Positions 53,077-60,703 of a stretch of 64,000 bases of DNA are shown here, piece by piece. The stretch is from the NCBI GenBank assembly GCA_050288425.1, contig JBNKDU010000149.1, forward strand, positions 1 to 64,000, read 5' to 3'. The DNA is from JARRKU01 sp050288425 (GTDB lineage: Bacteria; Desulfobacterota; Desulfobacteria; Desulfobacterales; Desulfosarcinaceae). The notes below the pieces were generated by a model. The model searched no databases. It was given only the letters and a program-made list of their open reading frames with translations, and was not told the origin of the DNA. The translations under genes and the position numbers were made by a program. Within the stretch, counting starts at the first letter, position 1. Every line of letters begins with the position of its first letter.

Positions 53077-53765
53077 TGAGTATCCATGGACGTTACGGGA
53101 ATCGTAAGAGAATCGCCATGTGCGCCATGCTCGCGATTCTGGCAATCGCATTGATGGCGGGATGGGCACCCGCATTGGCCGCCAGTGGTGGGGAGGAAGG
53201 CGGTCATGAGGCGGAAGCCATTCATGGAGACAATGGGCATGGCGAGGCCATGGGCCATGAGGGCGAAGGTCATGGCGCAGTGCACAGCCCTCCCTGGAAA
53301 ATCACCGACTCGGCCAAGGTTTTGAATTTCAGCATCCTGGCCATCGGCCTTTTTCTTTTGTTGCGCAAGCCGGTTTCCCAGGCGCTGAACGCCCGGATCA
53401 AGGGCATCCAGGATGAATTGGAGGATCTGGAAAGCCGCAAGGCGGAAGTGGAAAAACAGTTGGCCGATTACAATACCAAACTGGCCACCCTGGACAAAGA
53501 GGCCGAGCAGGTCATTGCCGAATATGTCCGCCAGGGCGAGGAGGCCAAGGTGAGGATCCTGAAGGAGGCCGAGGCGTCGGCGGAGAAACTCAAGGAACAG
53601 GCTCAGAAAAACATCGAGCACGAGTTTCAACAGGCCAAGAAGACCTTGCAGGTCGAGATCGTGGAGAAGGCACTGGCGAAGGCAGAGCAGATCATCAAGG
53701 GGAAGGTGACCGAAGATGATCAGAACCGGCTCGTGGATGAATACTTGGAGAAGGTGGTGGCGTAG
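53076..53765 (+). CDS. atpF: ATP synthase F0 subunit b with signal peptide and His-rich segment
   Basis: 229 residues. Residues 12-36 form a signal-peptide-like stretch ending ALAAS, and 37-72 is a Gly/Glu/His-rich stretch with His at 44, 50, 55, 61, 66 and 70. The real b-subunit membrane helix follows at about 82-98 (LNFSILAIGLFLLL), then a long charged stalk helix. The extended N-terminus is unusual compared with classic 150-170 residue b subunits. The His-rich part would face the periplasm. The stop overlaps the GTG start of atpH. Confidence 0.9.
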   Translation: MSIHGRYGNRKRIAMCAMLAILAIALMAGWAPALAASGGEEGGHEAEAIHGDNGHGEAMGHEGEGHGAVHSPPWKITDSAKVLNFSILAIGLFLLLRKPVSQALNARIKGIQDELEDLESRKAEVEKQLADYNTKLATLDKEAEQVIAEYVRQGEEAKVRILKEAEASAEKLKEQAQKNIEHEFQQAKKTLQVEIVEKALAKAEQIIKGKVTEDDQNRLVDEYLEKVVA

Positions 53766-54316
53766 TGAAAAATTTGGCGATAGCACGGCGATATGCCAAG
53801 GCACTGTTACTCATCGGCAAGGAGGACGGACAGACCGAGCAGTACCGCCAGGAACTGGATGGGGTGGCCGACTTATTGATGCGGCAACATGAGCTGGCCA
53901 ACATCATTGCCAACCCCCTCTACAATGCGGATGAACGCAAGAAGGTCTTCCAGGGCGTGATTGACCGGTTGAAATTATCCAAGGTCATGTCCTCCTTTTT
54001 AATGCTGCTGTTCGAAAAGGGCCGTATGGCCTTTATCGCCAGCATCAATGATTTTTTTCAGAAGCTGGCGGACGAACTCAAGGGCGTCGCCAGGGCCAGT
54101 CTGGTTTCGGCAACGGAGCTTTCCGGGGAAACCATCGAAAAAATCCGTGCCGCCCTGTCCAAGAAGACAGGCAGGGAGATCATCCTTGAAGTCGAACAGG
54201 ATCCGGGACTCATCGGCGGGATCGTAACCCGCATCGGCGACCTGATCCTCGATGGGAGCATTAAAACACAATTACTCAATATGAGAGAATCTTTAAAAAG
54301 GGGTGAGAGTGCATAA
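53765..54316 (+). CDS. atpH: ATP synthase F1 subunit delta
   Basis: Connects the peripheral stalk to F1. 183 residues; N-terminal IARRYAKALLLIG and the C-terminal GGIVTRIGDLILDGSIKTQL are the family signatures. The start is GTG at 53765, overlapping the atpF stop, and the stop TAA overlaps the atpA ATG. All-overlap spacing shows tight translational coupling. Confidence 0.95.
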   Translation: MKNLAIARRYAKALLLIGKEDGQTEQYRQELDGVADLLMRQHELANIIANPLYNADERKKVFQGVIDRLKLSKVMSSFLMLLFEKGRMAFIASINDFFQKLADELKGVARASLVSATELSGETIEKIRAALSKKTGREIILEVEQDPGLIGGIVTRIGDLILDGSIKTQLLNMRESLKRGESA

Positions 54317-55830
54317 TGGAACTTAAAGCCGAAGAAATCAGTCAAATTATCAAAGAGCAGATTACCGATTATGACAAGAAGGTCGAGTTGAGCGAAACCG
54401 GCGTGGTCCTCTCCGTTGGTGACGGCATCGCCCGTGTCTACGGTCTGGAAAAGGCCATGGCGCTCGAGCTGGTTGAATTCCCCGGCAACATCCTGGGCCT
54501 GGTGCTCAACCTGGAAGAAGACAACGTGGGTGTCGCCATCATGGGCGAGGACACTCAAATCAAAGAGGGCGACATCGTCAAGCGTACGGCCCGTATCGCC
54601 GAGGTTCCCGTCGGTGAAGCGGTTCTCGGACGCGTGGTGGATGCCACCGGCGCTGCCTTGGACGGTAAGGGAGCCATCGAATCGGAACACAACCGGCGTG
54701 TCGAAATGGTCGCACCGGGAGTCATCGCCCGCAAGAGCGTTCATGAACCCTGCTACACCGGTCTAAAGGCTGTCGACGCCATGACGCCGGTGGGTCGCGG
54801 ACAGCGTGAGTTGATCATCGGCGACCGCCAGATCGGAAAGACCGCCGTTGCCATCGATGCGATCCTGGCCCAGAAAGAGACCGACGTTTATTGCATTTAT
54901 GTGGCCTGCGGTCAGAAAAAATCCACCGTCGCGCAGGTACATGCCGTCCTGGAAAAACATGGCGCCATGGAATATACCACCATCGTTTCCGCCTGCGCCA
55001 GCGATCCGGCCACCCAGCAGTTCCTGGCCCCCTACGCCGGTTGCGCCATGGGCGAGTACTACCGAGACAGCGGCAAGCACGCCCTGATCATCTACGACGA
55101 TTTATCCAAGCAGGCCGCCGCCTATCGTCAGGTTTCCCTGTTGCTGCGGCGTCCGCCGGGACGTGAAGCCTACCCCGGTGACATCTTCTATAACCACAGC
55201 CGGCTGCTGGAACGTGCAGCCAAGGTGTCCGATGATCTCGGGGCCGGTTCCCTGACCGCACTGCCTATCATCGAAACCCAGGCCGGCGACGTTTCCGCTT
55301 ACATCCCCACCAACGTGATCTCCATCACCGACGGCCAGATCTACCTGGAGCCGGGCATGTTCTTCGCCGGCGTCCGGCCGGCCATCAACGTGGGTCTTTC
55401 CGTTTCCCGCGTGGGTGGCGCCGCCCAGGTCAAGGCCATGAAGCAGGTGGCCGGCACCCTGCGTCTCGATATGGCCCAATTCCGTGAACTGGAGGCCTTC
55501 GCCGCTTTCGGCTCGGACCTTGACGCCGCCACCCAGAGGCAGCTGACCCGTGGTCAGCGTCTGGTGGAAATTCTGAAACAGCCCCAATATCAGCCGCTTT
55601 CCATGCAGAAGCAGGTCACCATTCTCTATGCCGGTACCCGCGGATTCCTGGACAAATACCCCATCGACGTCGTGGCCAAATATGAAGCCGGCCTTTATCC
55701 CTTCATCGAGGACCGTTATCCTAAAGTGTTCGAAGAACTCAAGGCCAAGGAGGCCATCGACGACGATCTGGACAAATTGATGACCGAAGCCCTGACGGCC
55801 TATGGAGAGGAGTTCAAGGACACCATCTAA
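54316..55830 (+). CDS. atpA: ATP synthase F1 subunit alpha
   Basis: Regulatory nucleotide-binding subunit of F1. 504 residues. The P-loop is GDRQIGKTA at 169-177, followed by CIYVACGQKKSTV and the DVSAYIPTNVISITDGQI block, ending with ERYPKVF-like DRYPKVFEEL. Length and sequence are standard. It starts immediately after atpH. Confidence 0.98.
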   Translation: MELKAEEISQIIKEQITDYDKKVELSETGVVLSVGDGIARVYGLEKAMALELVEFPGNILGLVLNLEEDNVGVAIMGEDTQIKEGDIVKRTARIAEVPVGEAVLGRVVDATGAALDGKGAIESEHNRRVEMVAPGVIARKSVHEPCYTGLKAVDAMTPVGRGQRELIIGDRQIGKTAVAIDAILAQKETDVYCIYVACGQKKSTVAQVHAVLEKHGAMEYTTIVSACASDPATQQFLAPYAGCAMGEYYRDSGKHALIIYDDLSKQAAAYRQVSLLLRRPPGREAYPGDIFYNHSRLLERAAKVSDDLGAGSLTALPIIETQAGDVSAYIPTNVISITDGQIYLEPGMFFAGVRPAINVGLSVSRVGGAAQVKAMKQVAGTLRLDMAQFRELEAFAAFGSDLDAATQRQLTRGQRLVEILKQPQYQPLSMQKQVTILYAGTRGFLDKYPIDVVAKYEAGLYPFIEDRYPKVFEELKAKEAIDDDLDKLMTEALTAYGEEFKDTI

Positions 55831-55874
55831 GGCAGCGTACCCATTCAACCCATTAGAATATAAGGGCTAACTTT

Positions 55875-56771
55875 ATGCCACAGTTAAAAGAAGTTCTGCT
55901 GAAGATCAACGGCATCAAAAAGACCAAGCAGATCACCAAGGCGATGAATATGGTGGCGGCTTCCCGGTTGCGTGGCGCCCAGACAAAGATGGAGGCGTTT
56001 CGTCCGTATGCCGCAAAATTCGCCGAGGTTTTGGGCAGCCTGGCGGAAAACGCCGGCGAGGAAGCCGGTCCGTTGCTGGTGCCCCGGGAGGAACCGAAAA
56101 AGGTCAATATCGTTTTGACCGCCTCCGATCGTGGTCTGTGCGGTGGTTTCAACGCCAATCTCATAGACAAAGCCAAGGTCCTGGCCAATGAAAAAATGGA
56201 ACAGGGCATGGACGTGAGCTTTACCTGCTTCGGCAAGAAGGGCCGCGACTGGGTACGCAAGAAGAAGTTCACCATCGCCTCGGAGCATCTGGGGGTGGTC
56301 GGCGCCTCTTTCGGCTTCAGTGTGGCGACCAATGCCGGCCGTTCCTTGACCAGCGGTTTCCTGGAAGGTGACTATGATGAGGTCTACCTGATCTATGCCG
56401 AATTTGTCGGTATGGCCAAACAGGTGCCGGTCATCAATCAGCTGCTGCCCATACCGCCCATTGAAAAATCAGAAGAGGACGAGGCCAAAGACGAGGATGC
56501 CCCCTATCTGGCGGAACACATCTGTGAACCGTCCACCGACGAACTGCTGGGCGTGCTGCTGCCCAAGAGCATCGACGTCAAGATATACAGTGCTTTGCTG
56601 GAGACATCCACCAGTGAACACGCCGCCCGAATGATGGCCATGGACAACGCCACCAAGGCCTGTAACGATATGCTGGAAAATCTGCAACTGGTCTATAACA
56701 AAGCCAGGCAGGCGGCGATCACCGCCGATCTGATGGATATCGTGGGCGGCGCCGAAGCCCTCAAAGGTTAA
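55875..56771 (+). CDS. atpG: ATP synthase F1 subunit gamma
   Basis: Central rotor shaft. 298 residues; the N-terminal coil (LKEVLLKINGIKKTKQITKAMNMV near 4-27), the SDRGLCGGFNAN motif, and the C-terminal ITADLMDIVGGAEAL are characteristic. An insert around 200-220 (PPIEKSEEDEAKDEDAP) is acidic. It is placed between alpha and beta as usual. Confidence 0.97.
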   Translation: MPQLKEVLLKINGIKKTKQITKAMNMVAASRLRGAQTKMEAFRPYAAKFAEVLGSLAENAGEEAGPLLVPREEPKKVNIVLTASDRGLCGGFNANLIDKAKVLANEKMEQGMDVSFTCFGKKGRDWVRKKKFTIASEHLGVVGASFGFSVATNAGRSLTSGFLEGDYDEVYLIYAEFVGMAKQVPVINQLLPIPPIEKSEEDEAKDEDAPYLAEHICEPSTDELLGVLLPKSIDVKIYSALLETSTSEHAARMMAMDNATKACNDMLENLQLVYNKARQAAITADLMDIVGGAEALKG

Positions 56772-56808
56772 ATAAATTACTGCTTACAGTTTCACAGGAG
56801 GTCAATAG

Positions 56809-58224
56809 ATGGCAGAGAATATTGGTAAAATCACACAGGTTATGGGGCCTGTCGTAGACGTTGCGTTCGAGCAGGGCAAGCTGCCGACCATCCTCACGGC
56901 GCTGACCATCACCAACCCGGCGATCAATGACGATGAAGACAATCTCGTGGTGGAAGTGGCCCAGCATCTGGGCGATAACGTGGTGCGCACCATTGCAATG
57001 GACGTCACCGACGGTCTCGTTCGGGGGATGCCCGTCAAGGATACCGGAAGCCCCATCATGATGCCGGTGGGCAAAGCCAGCCTGGGACGCGTCCTCAACG
57101 TCGTGGGTCGTCCCGTGGATGGTCTCGGCCCGGTCAGCCAGGAAAATATGCTTCCCATTCACAGGTTGGCTCCCGCGTTTACCGAGCAGGATGTCGAGGT
57201 GAACGTTCTGGAGACGGGCGTCAAGGTGATCGACCTGCTGGTTCCCTTTCCGCGCGGGGGCAAGATGGGCATGTTCGGCGGCGCCGGCGTGGGCAAGACC
57301 GTCATCATGATGGAGATGGTCCATAACATTGCCATGCAGCATGGTGGTATCTCCGTGTTTGCCGGCGTGGGGGAACGTACCCGCGAGGGCAATGACCTCT
57401 ACCACGAAATGAAGGAGTCCGGCGTACTTCCCAAGGCCGCCTTGATCTACGGTCAGATGACCGAGCCGCCGGGAGCCCGTGCCCGCGTCGCCCTTTCGGC
57501 GCTGACCTGTGCGGAATATTTCCGCGATCAGGAAGGCCAGGACGTGCTGATCTTCATCGACAACATTTTCCGGTTCACCCAAGCCGGTTCCGAGGTGTCC
57601 GCCCTGTTGGGCCGTATGCCTTCCGCCGTGGGTTACCAACCCACCCTGGCCGTCGACCTGGGCGGCCTGCAGGAGCGGATTACATCCACCGACAAGGGCT
57701 CCATTACCGCCGTTCAATGCGTCTACGTGCCTGCCGACGACTTGACCGACCCGGCCCCGGCCACGACCTTCGCCCACTTGGACGGTACCGTGGTGCTTTC
57801 CCGTCAGATTGCCGAGCTGGGCATCTATCCGGCGGTGGATCCCCTGGACTCCACATCGCGGATTCTCGATGCGTCCTACATCGGCGAAGAGCACTATCAA
57901 ACCGCTCGCCGGGTTCAGCAGATGCTGCAAAAATACAAGGAATTGCAGGATATTATCGCCATTCTCGGTATGGAGGAGCTCTCGGATGATGACAAGGTGA
58001 CCGTCGCCCGGGCACGCAAGATCCAGCGCTTCCTCTCCCAGCCTTTCCATGTGGCCGAGGTATTCACCGGCTTTGCGGGCAAGTATGTGAAGATCGAAGA
58101 TACCGTTCGGGGTTTCAAGGAGATTTGCGAAGGCAAACACGATGATATCCCGGAGCAGGCTTTCTATATGAAGGGCGGTATCGAAGAAGTCGTGGAAACC
58201 GCGAAAGAAATGGCGGCTGCCTAG
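56809..58224 (+). CDS. atpD: ATP synthase F1 subunit beta
   Basis: Catalytic F1 subunit, 471 residues. Motifs include the P-loop GGAGVGKTV near 155-163, GERTREGNDLYHEM, the catalytic-loop region VLIFIDNIFRFTQAGSEVSALLGRMPSAVGYQPTL, and the PATTFAHLD block. An AGGAGG site lies 8 bp before the ATG. Confidence 0.99.
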   Translation: MAENIGKITQVMGPVVDVAFEQGKLPTILTALTITNPAINDDEDNLVVEVAQHLGDNVVRTIAMDVTDGLVRGMPVKDTGSPIMMPVGKASLGRVLNVVGRPVDGLGPVSQENMLPIHRLAPAFTEQDVEVNVLETGVKVIDLLVPFPRGGKMGMFGGAGVGKTVIMMEMVHNIAMQHGGISVFAGVGERTREGNDLYHEMKESGVLPKAALIYGQMTEPPGARARVALSALTCAEYFRDQEGQDVLIFIDNIFRFTQAGSEVSALLGRMPSAVGYQPTLAVDLGGLQERITSTDKGSITAVQCVYVPADDLTDPAPATTFAHLDGTVVLSRQIAELGIYPAVDPLDSTSRILDASYIGEEHYQTARRVQQMLQKYKELQDIIAILGMEELSDDDKVTVARARKIQRFLSQPFHVAEVFTGFAGKYVKIEDTVRGFKEICEGKHDDIPEQAFYMKGGIEEVVETAKEMAAA

Positions 58225-58241
58225 CCAGATAAGGATATGAA

Positions 58242-58658
58242 ATGGCTGAGAATATAAAACTGGAAGTCGTAACCCCGGAAATGTCGGTTGTCAGCGATGA
58301 AGCCCAGATCGTGATGGCTCCCGGGGAATTGGGCGAGTTCGGCGTCCTGGCCGGCCATACACCTTTCATGACCAGTCTCAAGGTTGGCACGGTACGCTAT
58401 AATGACAGCAGCGGCAACGAACGCTACGTCTTCGTCAGCGGAGGGTTTGCCGAGGCACTGCCGGATCGGGTCACGATCCTGGCCGATTCCGCCGAGCGGC
58501 GCAGGGACATTGACATCGATCGCGCCAAGTCCGCCCAGCAGCGGGCCGAGAATCGGCTTGCCGCCAAAGACGATGACAACGTCGATTTCATGCGTGCACG
58601 CGCGGCATTGATTCGCGCCATCAACCGTGTACGGCTGGCAGAAACGCGTAGCGCCTGA
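58242..58658 (+). CDS. atpC: ATP synthase F1 subunit epsilon
   Basis: 138 residues with an N-terminal beta-sandwich (KLEVVTPEMSVVSDEAQIVMAPGELGEFGVLAGH) and a C-terminal helical hairpin (RAKSAQQRAENRLAAK). It links the rotor to F0 and regulates ATPase activity. It is the last gene of the F1 operon and is followed by a strong terminator. Confidence 0.97.
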   Translation: MAENIKLEVVTPEMSVVSDEAQIVMAPGELGEFGVLAGHTPFMTSLKVGTVRYNDSSGNERYVFVSGGFAEALPDRVTILADSAERRRDIDIDRAKSAQQRAENRLAAKDDDNVDFMRARAALIRAINRVRLAETRSA

Positions 58659-58689
58659 TCGACATCGCACGATTGTGTCGAAGTCCAAA

Positions 58690-58718
58690 GGGGCGGCCGC
58701 CAGGGCCGCCCCTTTTTT
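58690..58718 (+). terminator. Rho-independent terminator of the atp operon
   Basis: GGGGCGGC (58690-58697) and GCCGCCCC (58705-58712) form an 8-bp GC stem with a 7-base loop, followed by six T residues. Confidence 0.93.
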
Positions 58719-58775
58719 CGTTTGAACCCTGGGGGCCACGCGCAAAAAGCGCTTTCGACTATTTCGAGGTAACTT

Positions 58776-59534
58776 ATGAGCGAATCCACGGTTGGAATCA
58801 TCATTCTGGCGGCCGGTCTGGGGACACGAATGAAATCCAACAAGGCCAAGGTGCTTCACGAAGTGTGCGGCAAGGCGATGATCCAGCATGTCGTCGGAAC
58901 CGCCGCGCAGGTGGTAGGGCCGAACATCGTCGTCGTGGTCGGTCACCAGGCCGACCGGGTTCAACAACTGCTTGGGGATGGCCATGACGTCCATTACGCG
59001 TTGCAGCCGAACCAACTGGGTACCGGGCATGCCGCATTGTGCGCCCTTCCGCATTTGCACGATCATATCGACGATGTGGTCATTCTTTGCGGTGACGTTC
59101 CTTTGATTCGCGCCCGCACCATTGAAAAACTGATCCAACTGCACCGGGGAAATAATTGGGATGTCACCCTGCTCGCCGTCGAATTGGATGAACCCACCGG
59201 GTATGGCCGGGTGCTTTGCGGACAGGGAGGGGAGTTGCACGGCATTGTCGAAGAGGCGGATGCCGATGAAACCCAGAAAAAGGTCAAGACCATCAACAGC
59301 GGAATTTACGCCGTCGACAGATCTTTTCTTTCCCAGGCACTTCCTCAGATCGGTTCAGAAAACGCCCAGGGCGAAATCTATCTCACCGACATCATCGGAA
59401 TCGGATACCGACAGGGCAATGCCATGGGGATCCTTATGGGCGAAGATAGCGGCGAAATCATCGGTGTCAACAGTCTTGCCGACCTTCAAATAGCTGAAAG
59501 AACAATGAAAAAACGTCAATGGGAAAAATCTTGA
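58776..59534 (+). CDS. GlmU-type uridylyltransferase domain alone
   Basis: 252 residues covering only the N-terminal pyrophosphorylase half of GlmU. The signature is LAAGLGTRMKSNKAKVLHEVCGKAMI near 11-36, QLGTGHA, CGDVPLI and GYGRVL. The left-handed beta-helix acetyltransferase half (about 200 residues) is missing; the frame ends cleanly at ERTMKKRQWEKS. It is likely the UDP-GlcNAc diphosphorylase, with the GlcN-1-P acetyltransferase encoded elsewhere, or a related sugar nucleotidyltransferase. Confidence 0.85.
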   Translation: MSESTVGIIILAAGLGTRMKSNKAKVLHEVCGKAMIQHVVGTAAQVVGPNIVVVVGHQADRVQQLLGDGHDVHYALQPNQLGTGHAALCALPHLHDHIDDVVILCGDVPLIRARTIEKLIQLHRGNNWDVTLLAVELDEPTGYGRVLCGQGGELHGIVEEADADETQKKVKTINSGIYAVDRSFLSQALPQIGSENAQGEIYLTDIIGIGYRQGNAMGILMGEDSGEIIGVNSLADLQIAERTMKKRQWEKS

Positions 59535-59584
59535 CTTGGTCGGTTGCCAAAGTTTATAGTTACATGCCATAATGAGGAGTAGTG

Positions 59585-59824
59585 GTGGAAACAGAAGCTG
59601 TCATACAACAATTTAGCAAACTGGAACAACGAATTGAGTATCTGATCGAGTCCTGTAAGCGAATTGAAGCTGAAAATTCAAGACTGCAACAAGAGAATCA
59701 ACAATTGACAGCTCAGCTTCAAGAAAAAATCGTTGCGGAAAGGCAACATTTCGAATTGAAGGACCTGGTCAGATCAAAAATTGATAGTCTGATGGGCAGA
59801 CTCGATGAGATATCGGAGGGGTAG
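59585..59824 (+). CDS. ZapB-like coiled-coil protein
   Basis: 79 residues, almost wholly a coiled coil (QFSKLEQRIEYLIESC, ENSRLQQENQQLTAQLQ). This is the size and pattern of ZapB, a Z-ring associated division protein; zapA lies directly after. The start is GTG at 59582 or 59585, with GAGGAG at 59573-59578 favouring the second by spacing. Sequence similarity to ZapB itself is weak, so the name is by context and structure. Confidence 0.75.
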   Translation: METEAVIQQFSKLEQRIEYLIESCKRIEAENSRLQQENQQLTAQLQEKIVAERQHFELKDLVRSKIDSLMGRLDEISEG

Positions 59825-59869
59825 GTAAGTTTCGCCGAAACACTGCGTAAAAAGGGAATCATTGCTCCA

Positions 59870-60190
59870 TTGGATCAATTGCTAACCATAGAGGTGCTTG
59901 GGCAACCATTTACATTTAAAACCGATACGGATGTATCGGAAGCCAAAGCCGTTGCGGAATTTGTTGCTAAATCCGCTGACGATGTAAATTCGAAATGCGC
60001 GCGCCAGGTACCCAAACCGGACAAGCGGGCGATCTTGATTTTGACCGCTTTAAACATATCCAGTGAGTTGTTGGAATTGAAAAAAAAGCATCAGGATTTA
60101 ATCGATCAAATTAACCTGCGCTCTGCTCAATTGCTCGACACCCTTGAAACGCAAGTAAATCAGGAGGACGCAGTGCCATCCAGTATCTAA
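59870..60190 (+). CDS. zapA: Cell division protein ZapA
   Basis: ZapA stabilises FtsZ filaments. 106 residues: a small beta-alpha head (TIEVLGQPFTFKTDTDVSEAKAVAEFV) and a C-terminal coiled coil (ELLELKKKHQDLIDQI). The frame lacks an ATG; TTG at 59870 is the best start, with AAAGGGA 12 bp upstream, while ATT at 59861 is possible. It lies 46 bp after the zapB-like gene and just before the 6S RNA, a gene order seen in many proteobacteria. Confidence 0.88.
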   Translation: MDQLLTIEVLGQPFTFKTDTDVSEAKAVAEFVAKSADDVNSKCARQVPKPDKRAILILTALNISSELLELKKKHQDLIDQINLRSAQLLDTLETQVNQEDAVPSSI

Positions 60191-60277
60191 CTGGCGGGAA
60201 ATCATTGCGTTTTCGGCGAAAACATATTGAAGTCCATCTCGGATATCCCCAGAGGCAATGGTTGCGCCCCTTCTATT

Positions 60278-60470
60278 TCGGGTGAACCCCTGCTTTGCTC
60301 GTGATTGGTAGAAGTGCTTTGACCCAACACTACCATGAATGGGAGCCAGACCTGGTCTTGGTGAGCAAGTTCTGCATGTACAGAAAAGCCTAAAGAGGCC
60401 ACGAGGCACCCACCTAAGTTCATGGATCAAACACCTAACGACACGGCAAATGAGTGGGGGTTCACCTCGT
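60278..60470 (+). ncRNA. ssrS: 6S RNA
   Basis: The stretch closes with a perfect 10-bp stem GGTGAACCCC (60281-60290) / GGGGTTCACC (60457-60466), a span of 186 bases, like the 184 bases of E. coli 6S RNA. Inside, GGTGAGCAAG at 60360, AAAAGCCTAAAG near 60383 and CACCTAAGTTCATGG near 60411 resemble GGTGAGCATG, AGAAGCCTTAAAA and CACCTTGAACCAAGG of E. coli 6S at similar positions. The location right after zapA is also typical. 6S RNA binds and inhibits sigma-70 RNA polymerase. Ends are approximate. Confidence 0.8.
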
Positions 60471-60703
60471 GTCGCTCCCTGGGCGATTCTTCAAGACCGG
60501 GTGCCTTACCTGTTTTTCTATCCCATCAGAAAATTCGCAGCATCAACCTTTCGCGGACATCCTGCGGGCATGCTTTGCGCATCACTTGATGTGCGCCATC
60601 GTCGGACTGACCTACTCGAGGTTGGATGAGCGATGGATGTGGCCGGTATGGCCGGACCATTTTCCGCTCTTTATATATATCGATTAATTCATAGGGAGGT
60701 ACG
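60471..60703. other. Gap between 6S RNA and rny
   Basis: About 230 bp without a credible gene. The first part (CGCTCCCTGGGCG) may belong to the outer closing stem of the 6S precursor. An AT-rich block near 60670-60685 may hold the rny promoter, but no confident pair was found. Confidence 0.3.
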
